64,000 nt of DNA from contig JBAMJV010007487.1 of assembly GCA_037951105.1 (NCBI GenBank), positions 278,967 to 342,966 on the forward strand. Reading direction: 5' to 3'. The notes under the pieces were generated by a model that made no database searches, was not told where the DNA came from, and saw only the letters and a list, made by a program, of their open reading frames with translations. This document shows positions 32,494 through 44,531 of the stretch, in pieces. The position numbers and the translations under genes were made by a program. This stretch comes from Echinarachnius parma. Its lineage: Eukaryota; Echinodermata; Echinoidea; Clypeasteroida; Echinarachniidae. Position 1 is the first letter of the stretch. Each line of letters starts with the position of its first letter.

Positions 32494-33863
32494 CAGTCAA
32501 ACCTGTACTAGCGGCCACCTGTCTATAGCGGCCACCTGCCGTTAGCGGCCACATAGAATTCCCCCCGAGGAAAATACAGTGTTATAAACACTGTCTATAG
32601 CGGCCACCTGCCTAACGCGGCCAGCGGCCACTGTTTTGGCTTCCCAAACTCATTTTTTTACCGTCTGTAGCGGCCATCAATGTTCGGTTTGGCCGTAACT
32701 GCGGGCGTGCTAGTTTGAAATTTTCCGATGCGAAGCTGGTATACTTTGCCGTGAAAGCGAGCTGGCAGCATAAGCTTAGCGAACAATATAACCATAGTCT
32801 ACTCTAGGGCTGAAGAACTACCCTGTCCCTGTAGCTTTTGAAAAGTGCCGCCTCAATAATGAATGTCAAGTTTAAAAGCCTAAAATGGCCGTTTGTTTTG
32901 TTTACCTCGTCCGCCGACTGGTCTATTTTTACTCACTCATTGTTTCCGTGAAGCGATCGCTAGCTAGCTTTCAGCTGAGCTATGCACTTGAGACGGATTA
33001 GCGCGCGCTCATAGCCCTGGCTGAACATCCGTGTTATTGTTCATGCACGCATTGTAAGCCCCGTGGTTGTGATCTTTTATCGATCGATGAGTGCTAGTTG
33101 CTCTGGCCGCTGACCGCGCACTACCGCTGCGCTGAGCTGCGGCGACAGGGACTTTGATCATGCATGCAACACACACATGCATGCACAATGCACACACTTT
33201 CATCGCATTGGGGATCGGACCGGATCGGATCTAAACCGGTTTGTATAGCCTCGTACATTTAAATGTTTGTGTTGTCTTTGCAAAACATTTTATTTAATGA
33301 AAAAACTTATCAATGAAGTTTGATATGAAATATTTTCCTACACTTATACATTTTTGCTCTCATCGTCGTATTTTCTAGAACTTTTTTTTTCAATCAAAAA
33401 TATTTTTTTTACGTAACATAATTTTGTTCAGGCAAAGAATAAAAATATTCACACGGTCGCGCGCGCGTTGCATCATCATATCGGGAGCTCGAGATCGAGA
33501 GTTGTTTCTTCGACAACAACGAACGACAGTCGGCCAAACAGACGACGATGGTAGATTTATTTCGGAAGGTTTACATATAATGAAACTTTTCATTATTTTC
33601 TCAACACTAATCACACAAATATACTAAAAAAATAAGACAAGTTTCCAAGGTTCTGTTCTTTTATTTCATACTGTATGCATGTAAATGTTGTTTATAATTA
33701 TGTTCATGTGTGGGCTACATGTGGTAATGGTATTGATGTTTATATTATAAACACACGTGCTTAAAAAAACAAAATGGCCGCCAACCTGTCTATAGTGGCC
33801 ACCTGTCTATAGCGGCCACTTTTGAAGTTTCCCTTGAGTGGCCGCTATAGACAGGTTTGACTG
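32494..33863. mobile_element. Tigger/pogo-like non-autonomous DNA transposon, 1.37 kb
   Basis: TA target duplication (32492-32493 and 33864-33865). The terminal inverted repeats start CAGTCAAACCTG and include tandem sub-repeats of CTGTCTATAGCGGCCACCTG; the right end is GTGGCCGCTATAGACAGGTT + TGACTG. Ends beginning CAGTCAAACC with a TA duplication are typical of the pogo/Tigger branch of Tc1/mariner. No transposase frame is present. The interior is markedly richer in CpG than the flanks (for example gcgcgcgttg, gatcgcgcg). Confidence 0.85.
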
Positions 33864-34075
33864 TACATCTATTTTGGGCTGAAATACAAATTCAAATTCA
33901 AATAAAGATTACACAAAGCACTCAAACATTAGTTCGATGCAAAATCTTCAAATTTGTTTTGCCCAAACTTTTGTTTTATCAGGCCGCAAGATATACACAT
34001 AACTTCTGATATTTCATCCTTTGAAATCAATAGTTGTGCAATCTTTCCTCCAGCAATGTTATTCATTGCCTTTAA

Positions 34076-34403
34076 AGGGATCTAGTAACTTTGTCTCATG
34101 CATCTTTAGTCTTTCTCTCATGCCTGGTTCTTTTCTCTTTATGTGTTTCAAATTTTGTCTGTGTTATCAAGATATCTATGATTTAATTTGAAAAAAATAA
34201 TTGTAAAATCAATAAAACCGTATATGAACTGTGGCAAAGAGTTTTGATAGCAAATATCAGTTAGTGATAACTCATTACGCTCAGACATATGACATTCATA
34301 TAATGTGGAATTTTCACACACTCAGTGGACTATTCATCACAGAAAAACAAATTGTATTGACCCATTGATGGTTTTTGCATGTCAGCATATTTACTAGATC
34401 CCT
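34076..34403. mobile_element. TTAA MITE, family B
   Basis: TTAA at 34072-34075 and 34404-34407, with ends AGGGATCTAGTAAC and TTACTAGATCCCT. The right TTAA is shared with the next element. Confidence 0.85.
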
Positions 34404-34407
34404 TTAA

Positions 34408-35217
34408 CCCTAATAAGGCCGGGGGGGGGGGGGGGGGGGGGGGTGGAGGGCATAATGGCCCCCCCTCCGCGATTTTTTTGATTGCTCCAAAACACTGTAA
34501 GATGACGCGCCGCTGCTCAGTGACTTTTTCTTTTGGGTCTTGCGCATATTTTAAAATTTTAAAATCGGACCTACCGTTACAAAGTCACGTGACCTTTTGT
34601 CTTTGCATGTCAGCCCGAAAATAGCTCAATTTCGTGATTTGTGTACAAAACATATGGAAATATCAGTTTTCGTAAAAAAGAGGTATATCATTGGTTAGTT
34701 AGTCTTGTTCACATTTTATATGTTTGTTTTGGGGTTCAAAATAGTTGAATTATAGTTAGAAATCAAATAAATATTTGAATTATAGTTAGAAATAAAATAA
34801 ACAACAAAAACAATAAAATACATAAGTAAAAAAAACAAAGAAATACATAAGAAATTATAAAAACAATAGAAAACATAAGGAAGAACCTGCCGCTTCCAAT
34901 TTTTTTTGTCGTATTATCATTCCAAATGCTCTAAAGAATATATGTAGTGAAAACCAATCTTTAATTTTAAATGAAGAATATATGATTTATGGGTAAAGAT
35001 ATGAATTTTATTACCTTATTTGCATAAATTACCATAAAATGCGAATTAATGAATTTTTCAACAAATTAGAATTACCATTGTATTCTATACACTTCACTTA
35101 TCATGCGTGCCAATTTTCACGACGATCGTCCGCTTCGCAGCTGACATCTTAAGGGGGGGCCATAATGCCCCCCCCCCCGGCCGTAGAAAGACCTCAAATA
35201 GCCCGGCCTTTTTAGGG
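34408..35217. mobile_element. TTAA-flanked element with poly-G/poly-C ends, 810 bp
   Basis: TTAA at 34404-34407 and 35218-35221. The ends CCCTAATAAGGCCGGGG and CCCGGCCTTTTTAGGG are inverted. Sub-terminal poly-G (about 34420-34443) and poly-C (about 35169-35178) runs, plus 'cataatggcccccc', also mirror each other. No coding capacity. It abuts a family B MITE at a single TTAA. Confidence 0.8.
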
Positions 35218-35221
35218 TTAA

Positions 35222-38200
35222 GATTGGTCCTGTCTCAATGTCCAGCCATAATCCTTGTATCTTGAAACCCTGCTCCGTAGAGGACCCTAATTTCCTGCCT
35301 CATTGCAGGGAATCGAGGGTCAATATTTGAGCATTCAATCAACGTTTCTTCTTGTATTGACACTTTTCCTTCAGTCAGTCAGTCAGTCAGTCAGTCAGCC
35401 TATTGGTTCTGTGTTGACTGTTTTCCTTTCCACTGGAGAATGATACACAGTGTTTTACCCAAGAAGCATATGGCATGCATTGATGGTCAATACTCTCAGT
35501 TCTTACATGTATGTGTACAATGATAGTTGTTTGTTTAAAAAGTCTTGACTAATTATAAATCTTGACTTAAATGTCTGAAATTACCGACGTATGGTATACT
35601 CATTGAGCCAAAATGCATGCTTTTAGTGTCCAATTACAAATTGATCGAACGATATCAAATATCAAACGATTGGTCAATTTATCTTGATATCAAATAATGT
35701 TTGCTTTGACCAATCAGAGAAGTGGAATTTAAACTTGACATGATCTGATGTATCCATCAATTTATTTGCAAACTATAATATTGATCTACAGTGTATTGGA
35801 GAAAGTATCCATTGATTCTTTAGTTTTGTTTTTATATGTAGCATGCATATTGATGGATTACACATACTAAAATGCTAGTTCTCTGATTGGTCAATAGCAC
35901 ACAGCATTCTATTTTTAATTGATGGACCTTACAATTGACTGAAACTTGTTGATACATTCAAGCTTTAAGTTTATTGACGCTGAATGCTTCTCATAAGTGT
36001 CATGTGTAGCAGCTTGATTAGGCCTATGGGCCTGATTAGCACCCCCATGCAATATCTGTGCTCCATTCATGGACACACACTCACACAATGTGCAACAGAT
36101 GGTTTCTTATTGATAGTGGAGTGAGACCTCCCTGATCTACTCAATACACGAATCACAATCCAAATATGACTCATTCATTGTCCCACTTTGATTTCCATGA
36201 AAGTAAATGTTACGCTTGAAATGATTTGCTACTAGTCTTACGTAATGGTTTTGTATGTAGACAGTGTTTGACCCTATGTGTTTGCCAAATGAAATCCATG
36301 TACTTATTTGATTTATTCAATTAATTTAAATTGATTTCTTGCTTTTTGAAATATTAAACCTAAAGAATGTCTTTAATACATAATTTTACTGCATTTGGAT
36401 CAGTGAAAGTGATATTTTGTTTCATGACAAGAAATTATTGGTTATACATGTACATGACTACATTTATGTTTAATTTCATTCAAACTGCAAACTTCCTATA
36501 AAAAAAGTTAATTAGTATAATTGACATTACCATTGAATTATCAGATAGACACTAAGATAGATTTGTATTTCAGTAAAACAATAGACAATAATTGCAAAAA
36601 AGAACAAAACCTTTGAATAACACAAATTGAAACTAGCATGAAAGTTCATCCATATTGGTGTTATGAGTACAGTGTATAAGAATGAAATTAAATGATTGTA
36701 CTTAACATTTAGATCAAAAGTTCAACATTGATGAACATTGTCCAATCATGAACATTGTCCAATGATAACATGACGTAAAAGTTCAAATCATGATACATAC
36801 TGCGATCATGTTTTGTATTGATAATGGAAAGTGATTTGTGTTTTGTGTGGACAATAGTAAGATGTAATTACGCTGAGCTCCCATGCAGAGCAAGGAAGCA
36901 CCTGTTTGATATTCCATGCATGCCTGTGTCATTGATTGGTTGCGTAGTCCAGATGAGGTCCATGACATTTCATGCAAGTAGTACAGTGTCCACCATACAT
37001 GGGATGCATTTATCTCCTCAATATAATCTTTTGCTTGCAAAATGTTTGCATTCCTATATAGTTAATATTTGGTACACCAGGCCCCATATTCTTAAAACCC
37101 TGGTAGCTTAGTTCCTTGCTAAGTGTTTTTTAGAAGTACAGTTTATTGAGCAACAAACTGTTTTTCTAGTCCTCAACTAGGGTTAGCTGGGTAAGCCTTA
37201 GGTACCCACTAAGTTAGCAACTAACAAATCTTGTGTTTACTTCTTAGCCAAGTCATCCAAAATAGACCTAGCAGGCTTACCCTGGTTCCTGAAGTGAATG
37301 GATTAACTTGTGATTAGCGTTTTGAAACATGGTTCATGGTAACGATTAGCCTTTTCTAAAAGACCACTTTCTAGTAGTGATCAGGTGAAGTAATACAGAT
37401 TGGCCAGAAACAAGTTTCAAACCGCTGATTATGGGGTGAACAAGAGTAGATGAACACACTCATAGAAGATGTAGCCATTAGCCATTCTGGGCTTCACTGC
37501 CTTTGCCATCCAATTGTTAATGTAGAAATATATAATGTATGGTCTTTTACCAGTAGCTCAGTAGAAAAGTATGTGTTAAGTTTGATATAAAATTTAATTT
37601 ACTACTAATTGACTCAAAAGTTGGCTACTTAAGGTGTCTAGAAAAATACTCAAATACAATTATTTTGGATTTTTTGTGTGCAAAATGTTGCAAAATCTGT
37701 ATTCATAGAATTCCACTTCCTTTGGGGTTTATCTGTAATAAGCCATGCATTAATCATTTCTAATATAGCTCTCAGTATAATAGATGTATAGATATAATAG
37801 ATCAAAAGAGACTGAGAGTGAGTGAGAGGAAGGAGGAGGGGGGGGGGGGGGGGGGGAGCTAGAGAGGGGGAGCAATGACATGATTCAAAATGCCCCTCTT
37901 TGGGAAGGTTTATTTATCAATGACATATTAACCCATTCAGGAATGGTCCCCACAATACAATGTACTCTGGACGAGGTGCATGAAGAATACATGTTATATA
38001 CCAAAACAAACTGCCTTGAACGGCAAGGAATCTGTTGTCCACTGGGGTTAGAAGCGTTCTTTTTGTAATTGTGTAATATTTGGAATAGCCTGAGTAGTAA
38101 AAAGTGATTTGACTTGATCAAGACTGAACTAATGAAGATGAAAGAATGTAAATATTTGAATTGACAGATTGAAGGAATTTGGGAAACATAATTGTTTTTC

Positions 38201-38796
38201 TTGTCAGATGTTGATATTGACTAACACTTTAGAGAATAGCCAACCTTATATAAGGTTACACTGCAATAGATAAATGAAGATTTCAAAAGGTTTTGTCCGC
38301 TGAAAAAAGACCAATATGCAGAGGCTCTTGGCAAGTTGCAAATCAGCTCACACGTCCAACATAAAAGACCCCCAAAGACCCCCAATAATTTCTCATATAG
38401 TTCTATTTAAAACTAATTTCATGGCAAAGTTGTCAATTTTCCCTGAATAAAAAAATCTCTGCACGTAGCAGAACACAGAAAGTGATGCTGCACCAATTAT
38501 GTTTTTTCCCACCCTTCTGTTCCCCAGAGCAAATTAATTTTGGTTGATCTTTCAAGTTAGTGTGTCATTCTCACGTTAAGATGCATATATTGATTGTGCT
38601 AATGTGCCCCTTTTAGTTTATAATTTGCTATGGAATATAAAAAGTGACCAGTTGACTTTAAGTAGGTGAGGGGTTCAGGAGGGGGAGTCTTTTATACTGT
38701 ATAGATTTGTATGCCCGTCTATGGATCATCACTGAATATTGCTCAAATGGTTGGCCAACATTTCTACTTGAGAAAATGCTGCACTTATCCATGCTC
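35222..38796. other. Intron stretch with little recognisable content
   Basis: A short (TCAG)n run is at about 35374-35398. A possible old MITE with 'ggccccatattcttaaaacc' and 'gttttgaaacatggttc' ends lies at 37081-37330. A purine-rich microsatellite with about 20 G is at 37800-37858, and a partial family A MITE near 37928-38005. I see no gene. The frames at 36783-37111 and 37880-38121 have no supporting signal. Confidence 0.4.
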
Positions 38797-39239
38797 TTAA
38801 CCCCTTCAGGGGATGGTGTGGCACGATCGGATGGACGCTTGACTTCAAATCTAGAGGTCGTGGGTTCAAACCCGGTTGATGTCTCATCATTTATGTCCTT
38901 CAGCAAGACATTTAATCCGTATTGCTGCTCTCTACCCAGGAGTATAAATGGGTACCTGGTTGAGTTTAGCCTGGGCGCTATCATATGGCTGCCATTGGCT
39001 AATATGCTCCCCGGGGAGTTGAGATGGTGTGCAAGATAGTTGTGCTGGTTTGCACTGTACCAGTAAGGACCAGGGTAATAATACAGCGCATATGGACGTG
39101 CATTTGCAATGTGATATGCGCTATATAAAAACGGTGTATTATTATTCTTATTCAGGACTGGTCCCAAAAATACTCGGACTGGGTGGGGTCTATGGAGAAT
39201 ACATGTTATAGCAAAATCAACCAGTCCTGAATGGGTTAA
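38797..39239. mobile_element. Family A TTAA MITE interrupted by a SINE
   Basis: The left end TTAACCCCTTCAGG (38797-38810) and the remainder from 39157 to the terminal TTAA (39236-39239, GTCCTGAATGGGTTAA) make one MITE. The SINE at 38811-39150 separates them, with a TTCAGG duplication on both sides. Confidence 0.85.
38811..39150 (+). mobile_element. tRNA-derived SINE, 340 bp
   Basis: Pol III promoter boxes in a tRNA-like head: A-box region TGGCACGATCGG and B box GGTTCAAACCC (near 38875). A body 'tccttcagcaagacattta' and 'gctgctctctacccaggagt' follows, then a 3' end 'gcgctatataaaaacggtgt' with an ATT-repeat tail. Target duplication TTCAGG at 38805-38810 and 39151-39156. The overlapping frames on both strands are not genes. 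Confidence 0.87.
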
Positions 39240-40561
39240 TGAATGACAAGGACAAACATCAGTATTTTGTTAAATTCTTTCACAATGCTTGCAGAGTGTC
39301 ATTTAAAGTCTTATCTGAATTTATGTCATTGTTACTCTTTTCCTGGCAATAAAATAAATTAATTAATAAATAAACTCTTTCTTCACTAGTGATTTAAAAT
39401 GGAAATACTGTAAAAGGTCGAGTCACCGTTTGATCCTATTCCAAACATTCTTACTCTTTTGATGACACACAGTAGGATTGAGTATCCATATAAGTGGTGA
39501 GAGATGAACAATTTCTTATTTTTTCTACAAGCGTAGAACTGCTATAAGTGTAGAGATGAAAAGTCGTTTTTATTGAAGTGTGGCTCGATATCAGCACTTA
39601 TAGACTGCTGATGAGCTGAGATTGGATAGAATGTCTGTCAATAAGAGATGCTACTCCTTTGTTGAAACTATGTAGGACTCGTCAATGAAACATCCCTACT
39701 TTGTGTGATTGATAGTAATGTTTCTAGTTAACCTCATTTTCTATTTTGCTTCCTAAACATTAATAAACATTTCAAGAGAACAACTGATACAGTCATGTAG
39801 GCTGTTATGAAGAGATGGGTTGATGTTTGGAATTGCTATTTATTATTCACTTCATTGTCTGCTTTGATTCATCATTCATGTTTTTAAATTCTAAAACCAT
39901 TGATACAGAGAAATATCAATAGAATACCTGATGCATAATGTTCCCTGTTAATAAGACAAGATGGATGGGTGAATGGAAATTATATTTATCATCCTTTTCA
40001 TTTTGTTCTTAAATTCTAATATCATGTTTAAATTGAAAGCCATAATATTATACAAATGTAGTTTTGTATATTATATATCTAATATATTCATGATGTTTAT
40101 GAGACAAGTTGCATTGGTTACGTGTTTGAGTTTTTCCAACAGTCTTTCTTAGATATATGAGTGGAATGCATTCAAGATCACCCAACTTCATTTGACAATT
40201 ATGGGATCACAGATACTTCATGTGTCTACTCGAAACAGTATTCATTTTTGAATTTACATTGTAACTGATTAATTTGCATGTTTCTCTCGGGGGACAACCT
40301 CGATAAGCTTATTGTTTGCTTTTGTTGTCCCCACCACATAATTTACTATTATTTAGTTTGATGTATAACAAACTACCTGTATTTTACTGTGAATGTACAC
40401 ATGAATTGTATTTTAAATTGTGGAAATAAAATGAACTGAACTGAACTGATAAAGAACATTTCTTTAAAAAGTAAACAAATAAACAAGGACATACTCATAT
40501 TAATTCAATATTTCAGTTTCATTAATCTTTTTGCCTTGTTTTTGCTTTTCTCTCTCTCTAG
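39240..40561. other. HEATR6: End of the last HEATR6 intron, no feature seen
   Basis: AT-rich unique-looking DNA with nothing recognisable apart from the splice acceptor and its polypyrimidine tract at about 40541-40561. Confidence 0.5.
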
Positions 40562-40827
40562 ATACCACCAGGCTTGAGTGCATCCAAGACCACCTGGCAT
40601 CACTAGACAAGGCATCCTCTGGGATGGAGCCGACATCACTAGACAAGGCATCCTCTGGGATGGAGCCGACATCACTAGACAAGGCATCCACTGGGATGGA
40701 GCCCAATGCAAGAGAAACTCTGATGATGCTACAACAGGTGTTTGTTGCCATGCCAACGGAGATGCTTGCTGATGAGAGTACAGACCCACAGAGCATGAGC
40801 AGGGGTGTGGGTCTACCCTTGGACTAG
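40562..40827 (+). CDS. HEATR6: HEATR6 probable terminal exon with stop codon
   Basis: Open frame of 88 codons after a strong acceptor (tctctctctctag). The split codon G|AT joins the phase-1 donor at 6592. The sequence reads DTTRLECIQDHL, then three tandem copies of a 12-residue unit (SLDKASSGMEPT), then NARETLMMLQQVFVAMPTEML, ending GVGLPLD and a TAG at 40825-40827. The amphipathic RETLMMLQQVF helix fits the end of a HEAT protein, and the C-terminus of HEATR6 is poorly conserved in general. Odd points are the 34-kb preceding intron, the coding repeat, and the final residues, which are encoded by the first unit of a 43-bp minisatellite. The alternative is an unrelated cryptic exon; the phase match and acceptor quality argue for a real one. 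Confidence 0.62.
40600..40707 (+). repeat. In-frame 36-bp coding minisatellite (3 copies)
   Basis: Three tandem 36-bp units inside the HEATR6 terminal exon, each encoding SLDKASSGMEPT (third copy SLDKASTGMEPN). The first two units appear identical at the DNA level. The unit length is a multiple of three, so copy-number change would not break the frame. Confidence 0.9.
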
Positions 40828-41211
40828 ACCACATCGCATGAGCAGGGGTGTGGGTCTACCCTTGGACTAACTCAGCATGAGCAGGGGTGTGGGTCTACCC
40901 TTGGACTAACCCACATAGCATGAGCAGGGGTGTGGGTCTACCCTTGGACTAACCCACAGAGCATGAGCAGGGGTGTGGGTCTACCCTTGGACTAACCCAC
41001 ATAGCATGAGCAGGGGTGTGGGTCTACCCTTGGACTAACCCACATAGCATGAGCAGGGGTGTGGGTCTACCCTTGGACTAACCCACAGAGCATGAGCAGG
41101 GGTGTGGGTCTACCCTTGGACTAACCCACAGAGCATGAGCAGGGGTGTGGGTCTACCCTTGGACTAACCCACAGAGCATGAACAGGGGTGTGGGTCTACC
41201 CTTGGACTAAC
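40793..41211 (+). repeat. 43-bp minisatellite spanning the HEATR6 stop codon
   Basis: Ten head-to-tail copies starting with GCATGAGCAGGGGTGTGGGT at 40793, 40836, 40875, 40918, 40961, 41004, 41047, 41090, 41133 and 41176. The spacing is 43 bp, except for one 39-bp unit. The first copy encodes the last residues and TAG stop of HEATR6; the others form the start of its 3' UTR, and each would also give a stop (GACTAA) in the same register. Near identity of the copies points to recent expansion. Confidence 0.93.
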
Positions 41212-41788
41212 TCTGAAATGATACTCTGGTCAAGGGCAATTTCATCCAGAAAGTTTATTTCATAGCTTTCAGTTACTTAGAATGCTGCCCACAATAATCA
41301 CAGCCACTAATGAATGTCCTTTTAGAGACCCAAATGTATAAACGATAAGCAATGTGCTCCTATGGGATCTGCATCTGTCTGTCTACATTCCCCTTAAACA
41401 TTTTGTTCCTTAAATTAAGTTACACTCAAAGCACTTAATCTTCTCGTACTCTGTGAATGTGAAGAAAGTTCATGTCTGTATACCATGTTTCAAATGCATA
41501 CAACCCATTGGCTACTCAAATTTGTTCCATTTATGAGGTCTATGAGAATGAAAATGTCCAGAGGTCAATGCGTTAAGTATGCATTAACATTGTAGGACCA
41601 ATGCAAAGGACTACTACTTACAGTGGGTAGTCTGTAGTACCAGGCCAGAAGTCAATAAACATTACATGATTGGAGACTTTTCAATTTGCACGTAGACACA
41701 GTAAACTGGTATGTTTGACATCATTAGGAAGCAATGTGCATGCGCATGGAGGGATTGCTTGTCCACGAGCTGAATAGAGAACACATCA

Positions 41789-42237
41789 TTTACCCATTCA
41801 TGACTGGTCCCTACAATATAAGGGCCAGGGTCTATGGAGAATGCATGTTATATCAACATGAGATAGTCAGCAGTGGGTTAACCTGTTCATGACTGGTCCC
41901 TACAATACACGGACCAGGGTCTATGAATAATGCATGTTATATCAACATTAGATAGTCAGCAGTGGGTTAACCTGTTCATGATAGGTCCCTACAATATACG
42001 GGCCAGGGTCTATGGAGAATGCATGTTATATCAACATTAGATAGTCATCAGTGGGTTAACCTGTTCATGATTTATCTCCCAAAATGCTCAGGCTAGGGTC
42101 TATGGAGAATGCATGTTGAAGCAAATCACACTGTCTTCAATGAGTTAACCTGTTCAGGACTGATTGATTTTGCTATAACATGTATTCTCCATAGACCCTA
42201 GCCAGAGTACTTCTGGGCCCAGTCTTGAATGGGTTAA
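41789..42237. mobile_element. Train of five family A TTAA MITEs, 89-bp period
   Basis: TTAA or its derivative sits at 41789 (TTTA), 41878, 41967, 42056, 42145 and 42234, exactly 89 bp apart. Each interval holds one MITE (85 bp between TTAAs), and neighbours share one TTAA. The first four have the same orientation ('ggtctatggagaatgcatgt'); the fifth is inverted ('acatgtattctccatagacc'). Confidence 0.9.
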
Positions 42238-44531
42238 TATGGTCATTCTGGTATTGTATTGATTGAGGTGCATTTCTTTACATGTGGTGCGTGATGTCAT
42301 TACATGCACTACATATAGATGTTGCTATAGACTCGTCATTGTGTGAAATTGAAAACGCATGAAATATCAGTCAATGTTTAGTCAACCCTGTGGTTATGTG
42401 TTACTAGTGTTGCAAGCATGTTGCTTTTCTAGGGAATGAAAGAGCCCTTGGTGCCAGGTGAATGCTATTGATCAATGGAATGGGCTTGGAGGTATGTCTA
42501 CACATCGATTGAATAAGGGAAATTCTTTGTTTAAGATTTACGGGAAATTCCCGGCCAATTGAATTATTGTCTAACAGAATAAAAGAATGAGAGGAAGGAT
42601 CTGAGAATCAGACAAGAAACAAGAGAGCTATGCCTGTCTGAACATCATGCAGGAGCTATGCCTATCTGAACATCATGCAGACATTAACCATCCTTTGTAA
42701 TTGCTGGCGATCATTTACGAGTCGCGCCTTTTCCATGACAAATATAAAGAAATACTGATGGATCAAATCTGAACACTTATAATGAAAGAGAAATTTGGAA
42801 AACCAAAACCTGTTCTATGCTTCTAAGTGAGTTTAGTGATTTTGTTCAATGTTACTATTAGTCCCTTTAATGGTATCTGCCTTGAAAGTTGTGAAATTAC
42901 TCTGTATAACATATGCATGGTGTTAATGTATAAAGATTGAATTACTCTCCAATGTCTCCCCATGCTACTGTGTGACGTATCAACATGACAACTATGCTCC
43001 CTAGGGAGTTGAAATCAGCACTGCACATGGTGATTGATTATACGTGTATAGGTTAAAGTCTTTGTATGGTGCCTAGAGATGATTATTTATCACATTAGGT
43101 TCTACTCAAACCAATTCATCATCATTGTTAAAGTGAAGCCAGTAAAGTGTCTAACTCCACGAAAATTACTTGGAGCTTCCACATTTCTCTTCTACCGTGT
43201 TGTTTGGTTTATGGTAAGAGAAGAATAAAACAGGGTTAGATTTTTTTAAATTCCTCTTTAGTATGACGATATCTATCATTGATAATCATTCAGCTCAAGA
43301 GCGTTAATGAACGGTCATAAACCTCATACACTTTATACAGTAATTCGTTGTAAAAGCTGACAGAAATTTTCGCTTTTTTAACCAGGAAAGCAGTGTTCTT
43401 TTTCAATGAAACTTTCACATATCATTCGAACATATCTTACAATGATTTTGGTATAGGATTGAAGTCTCAAATGTAATTTTGGGCAATATCTGACACTTTA
43501 CAGGTGCACCTTTAATATTGATGGCGAGTAGTGAGCTGCTCACATGAAGGATAACTGCTACTATGATGAACAAATCTCATGAATACTGATTGTATGTGTG
43601 TGTGTTTGTGTGCATGAGTATGTGTGCATGCACAAGTTTGTGTGTGTGTTTTTTCTTTGATCATTGTATGAATGAACGTATTGTATTGTGAATTACTTAG
43701 AGATGGGGATAACGATTATGCAACATATACATTTTAAGCTCTTATATTATTACTGATTGTGTGAAATGAACTTCTGTAAACCTGAAATCTAGCTTATAAA
43801 ACACACAATCTGGCCTATAAAGCACACAATCTGGCTTTATATAGCACACCATATTCAACACATGCACAAACAGTGAGTTATCGTCAAACTTGAAGCAGCA
43901 TTTTTTTTAAGGAAGAAGGTTAATGTCTTATGTTGTATTCATGAAGGAATGGATCTCCCAATCCAACCTTATGATTACTCTAACTCTATGTCAGCCACAT
44001 GTCTCCCTTCCCATCATTTGATCCTCCGACACTGATTGAGGCACAATTCTAAAACTGTCCACATCATCGGTGGAACTGGGCCAACGGGATGATTGCCTTT
44101 ATTACTTTCTATATTATGTATGACCAAACTGCCCGAATTGTATCGAATTGACCGTTTGATATATTTCCCTCTCTTCTTAGGCCAAGGTCTTAACTTTCTT
44201 GAAGAGACTCACCAAGATTTCATTGACCTAAGGGCAAAGATGACATCTTTCTTCTATTGCTGATTTTATAATTCAGACTAAGATAAGATCACTGACGAGG
44301 CTGATCACAATATGTTCAAAGAATATTCATAATTCAGTTTATAATATCTTTCAGAATCTTAGCTCCAAAATGCCATGAATGACATGAATGATAATACAAA
44401 TAACAATTCTATATTTATTGATTTTATTTGAATGATTTATTTTTCAAAATTTTCAACAACATATGATGTAAAACAATATAAAAACACAATCATATTCATA
44501 TTTCTTGATAACATTATTATCGGTGGTCATC
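42238..44531. other. Intergenic stretch, mostly featureless
   Basis: A truncated family B MITE (right half, ending TGTTACTATTAGTCCCTTTAA) is at about 42745-42868. A small TG-rich microsatellite is at 43590-43650. No gene seen. HEATR6's poly(A) site should lie downstream of the 43-bp minisatellite but is not obvious. Confidence 0.45.

Larger units (their letters stand above)
6593..40561 (+). other. HEATR6: Giant (34-kb) last intron of HEATR6
   Basis: GT (6593) to AG (40561), 33,969 bp, phase 1. It is bounded by the penultimate and terminal exons of HEATR6. I see no convincing additional in-frame exon inside it. The content is listed separately: diverged tandem arrays, TTAA MITEs, SINEs, a Tigger-like element and a complete antisense gypsy retrotransposon. 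The 3' splice region (tttgcttttctctctctctag) is a strong polypyrimidine tract. The link between the two exons is inferred from phase compatibility and from the lack of any other ending; transcript data are not available here. Confidence 0.6.

Noticed and set aside
33009-33627. Short frames inside the Tigger-like element (64, 74 and 67 codons)
   Set aside because: No transposase motifs and overlapping on both strands.
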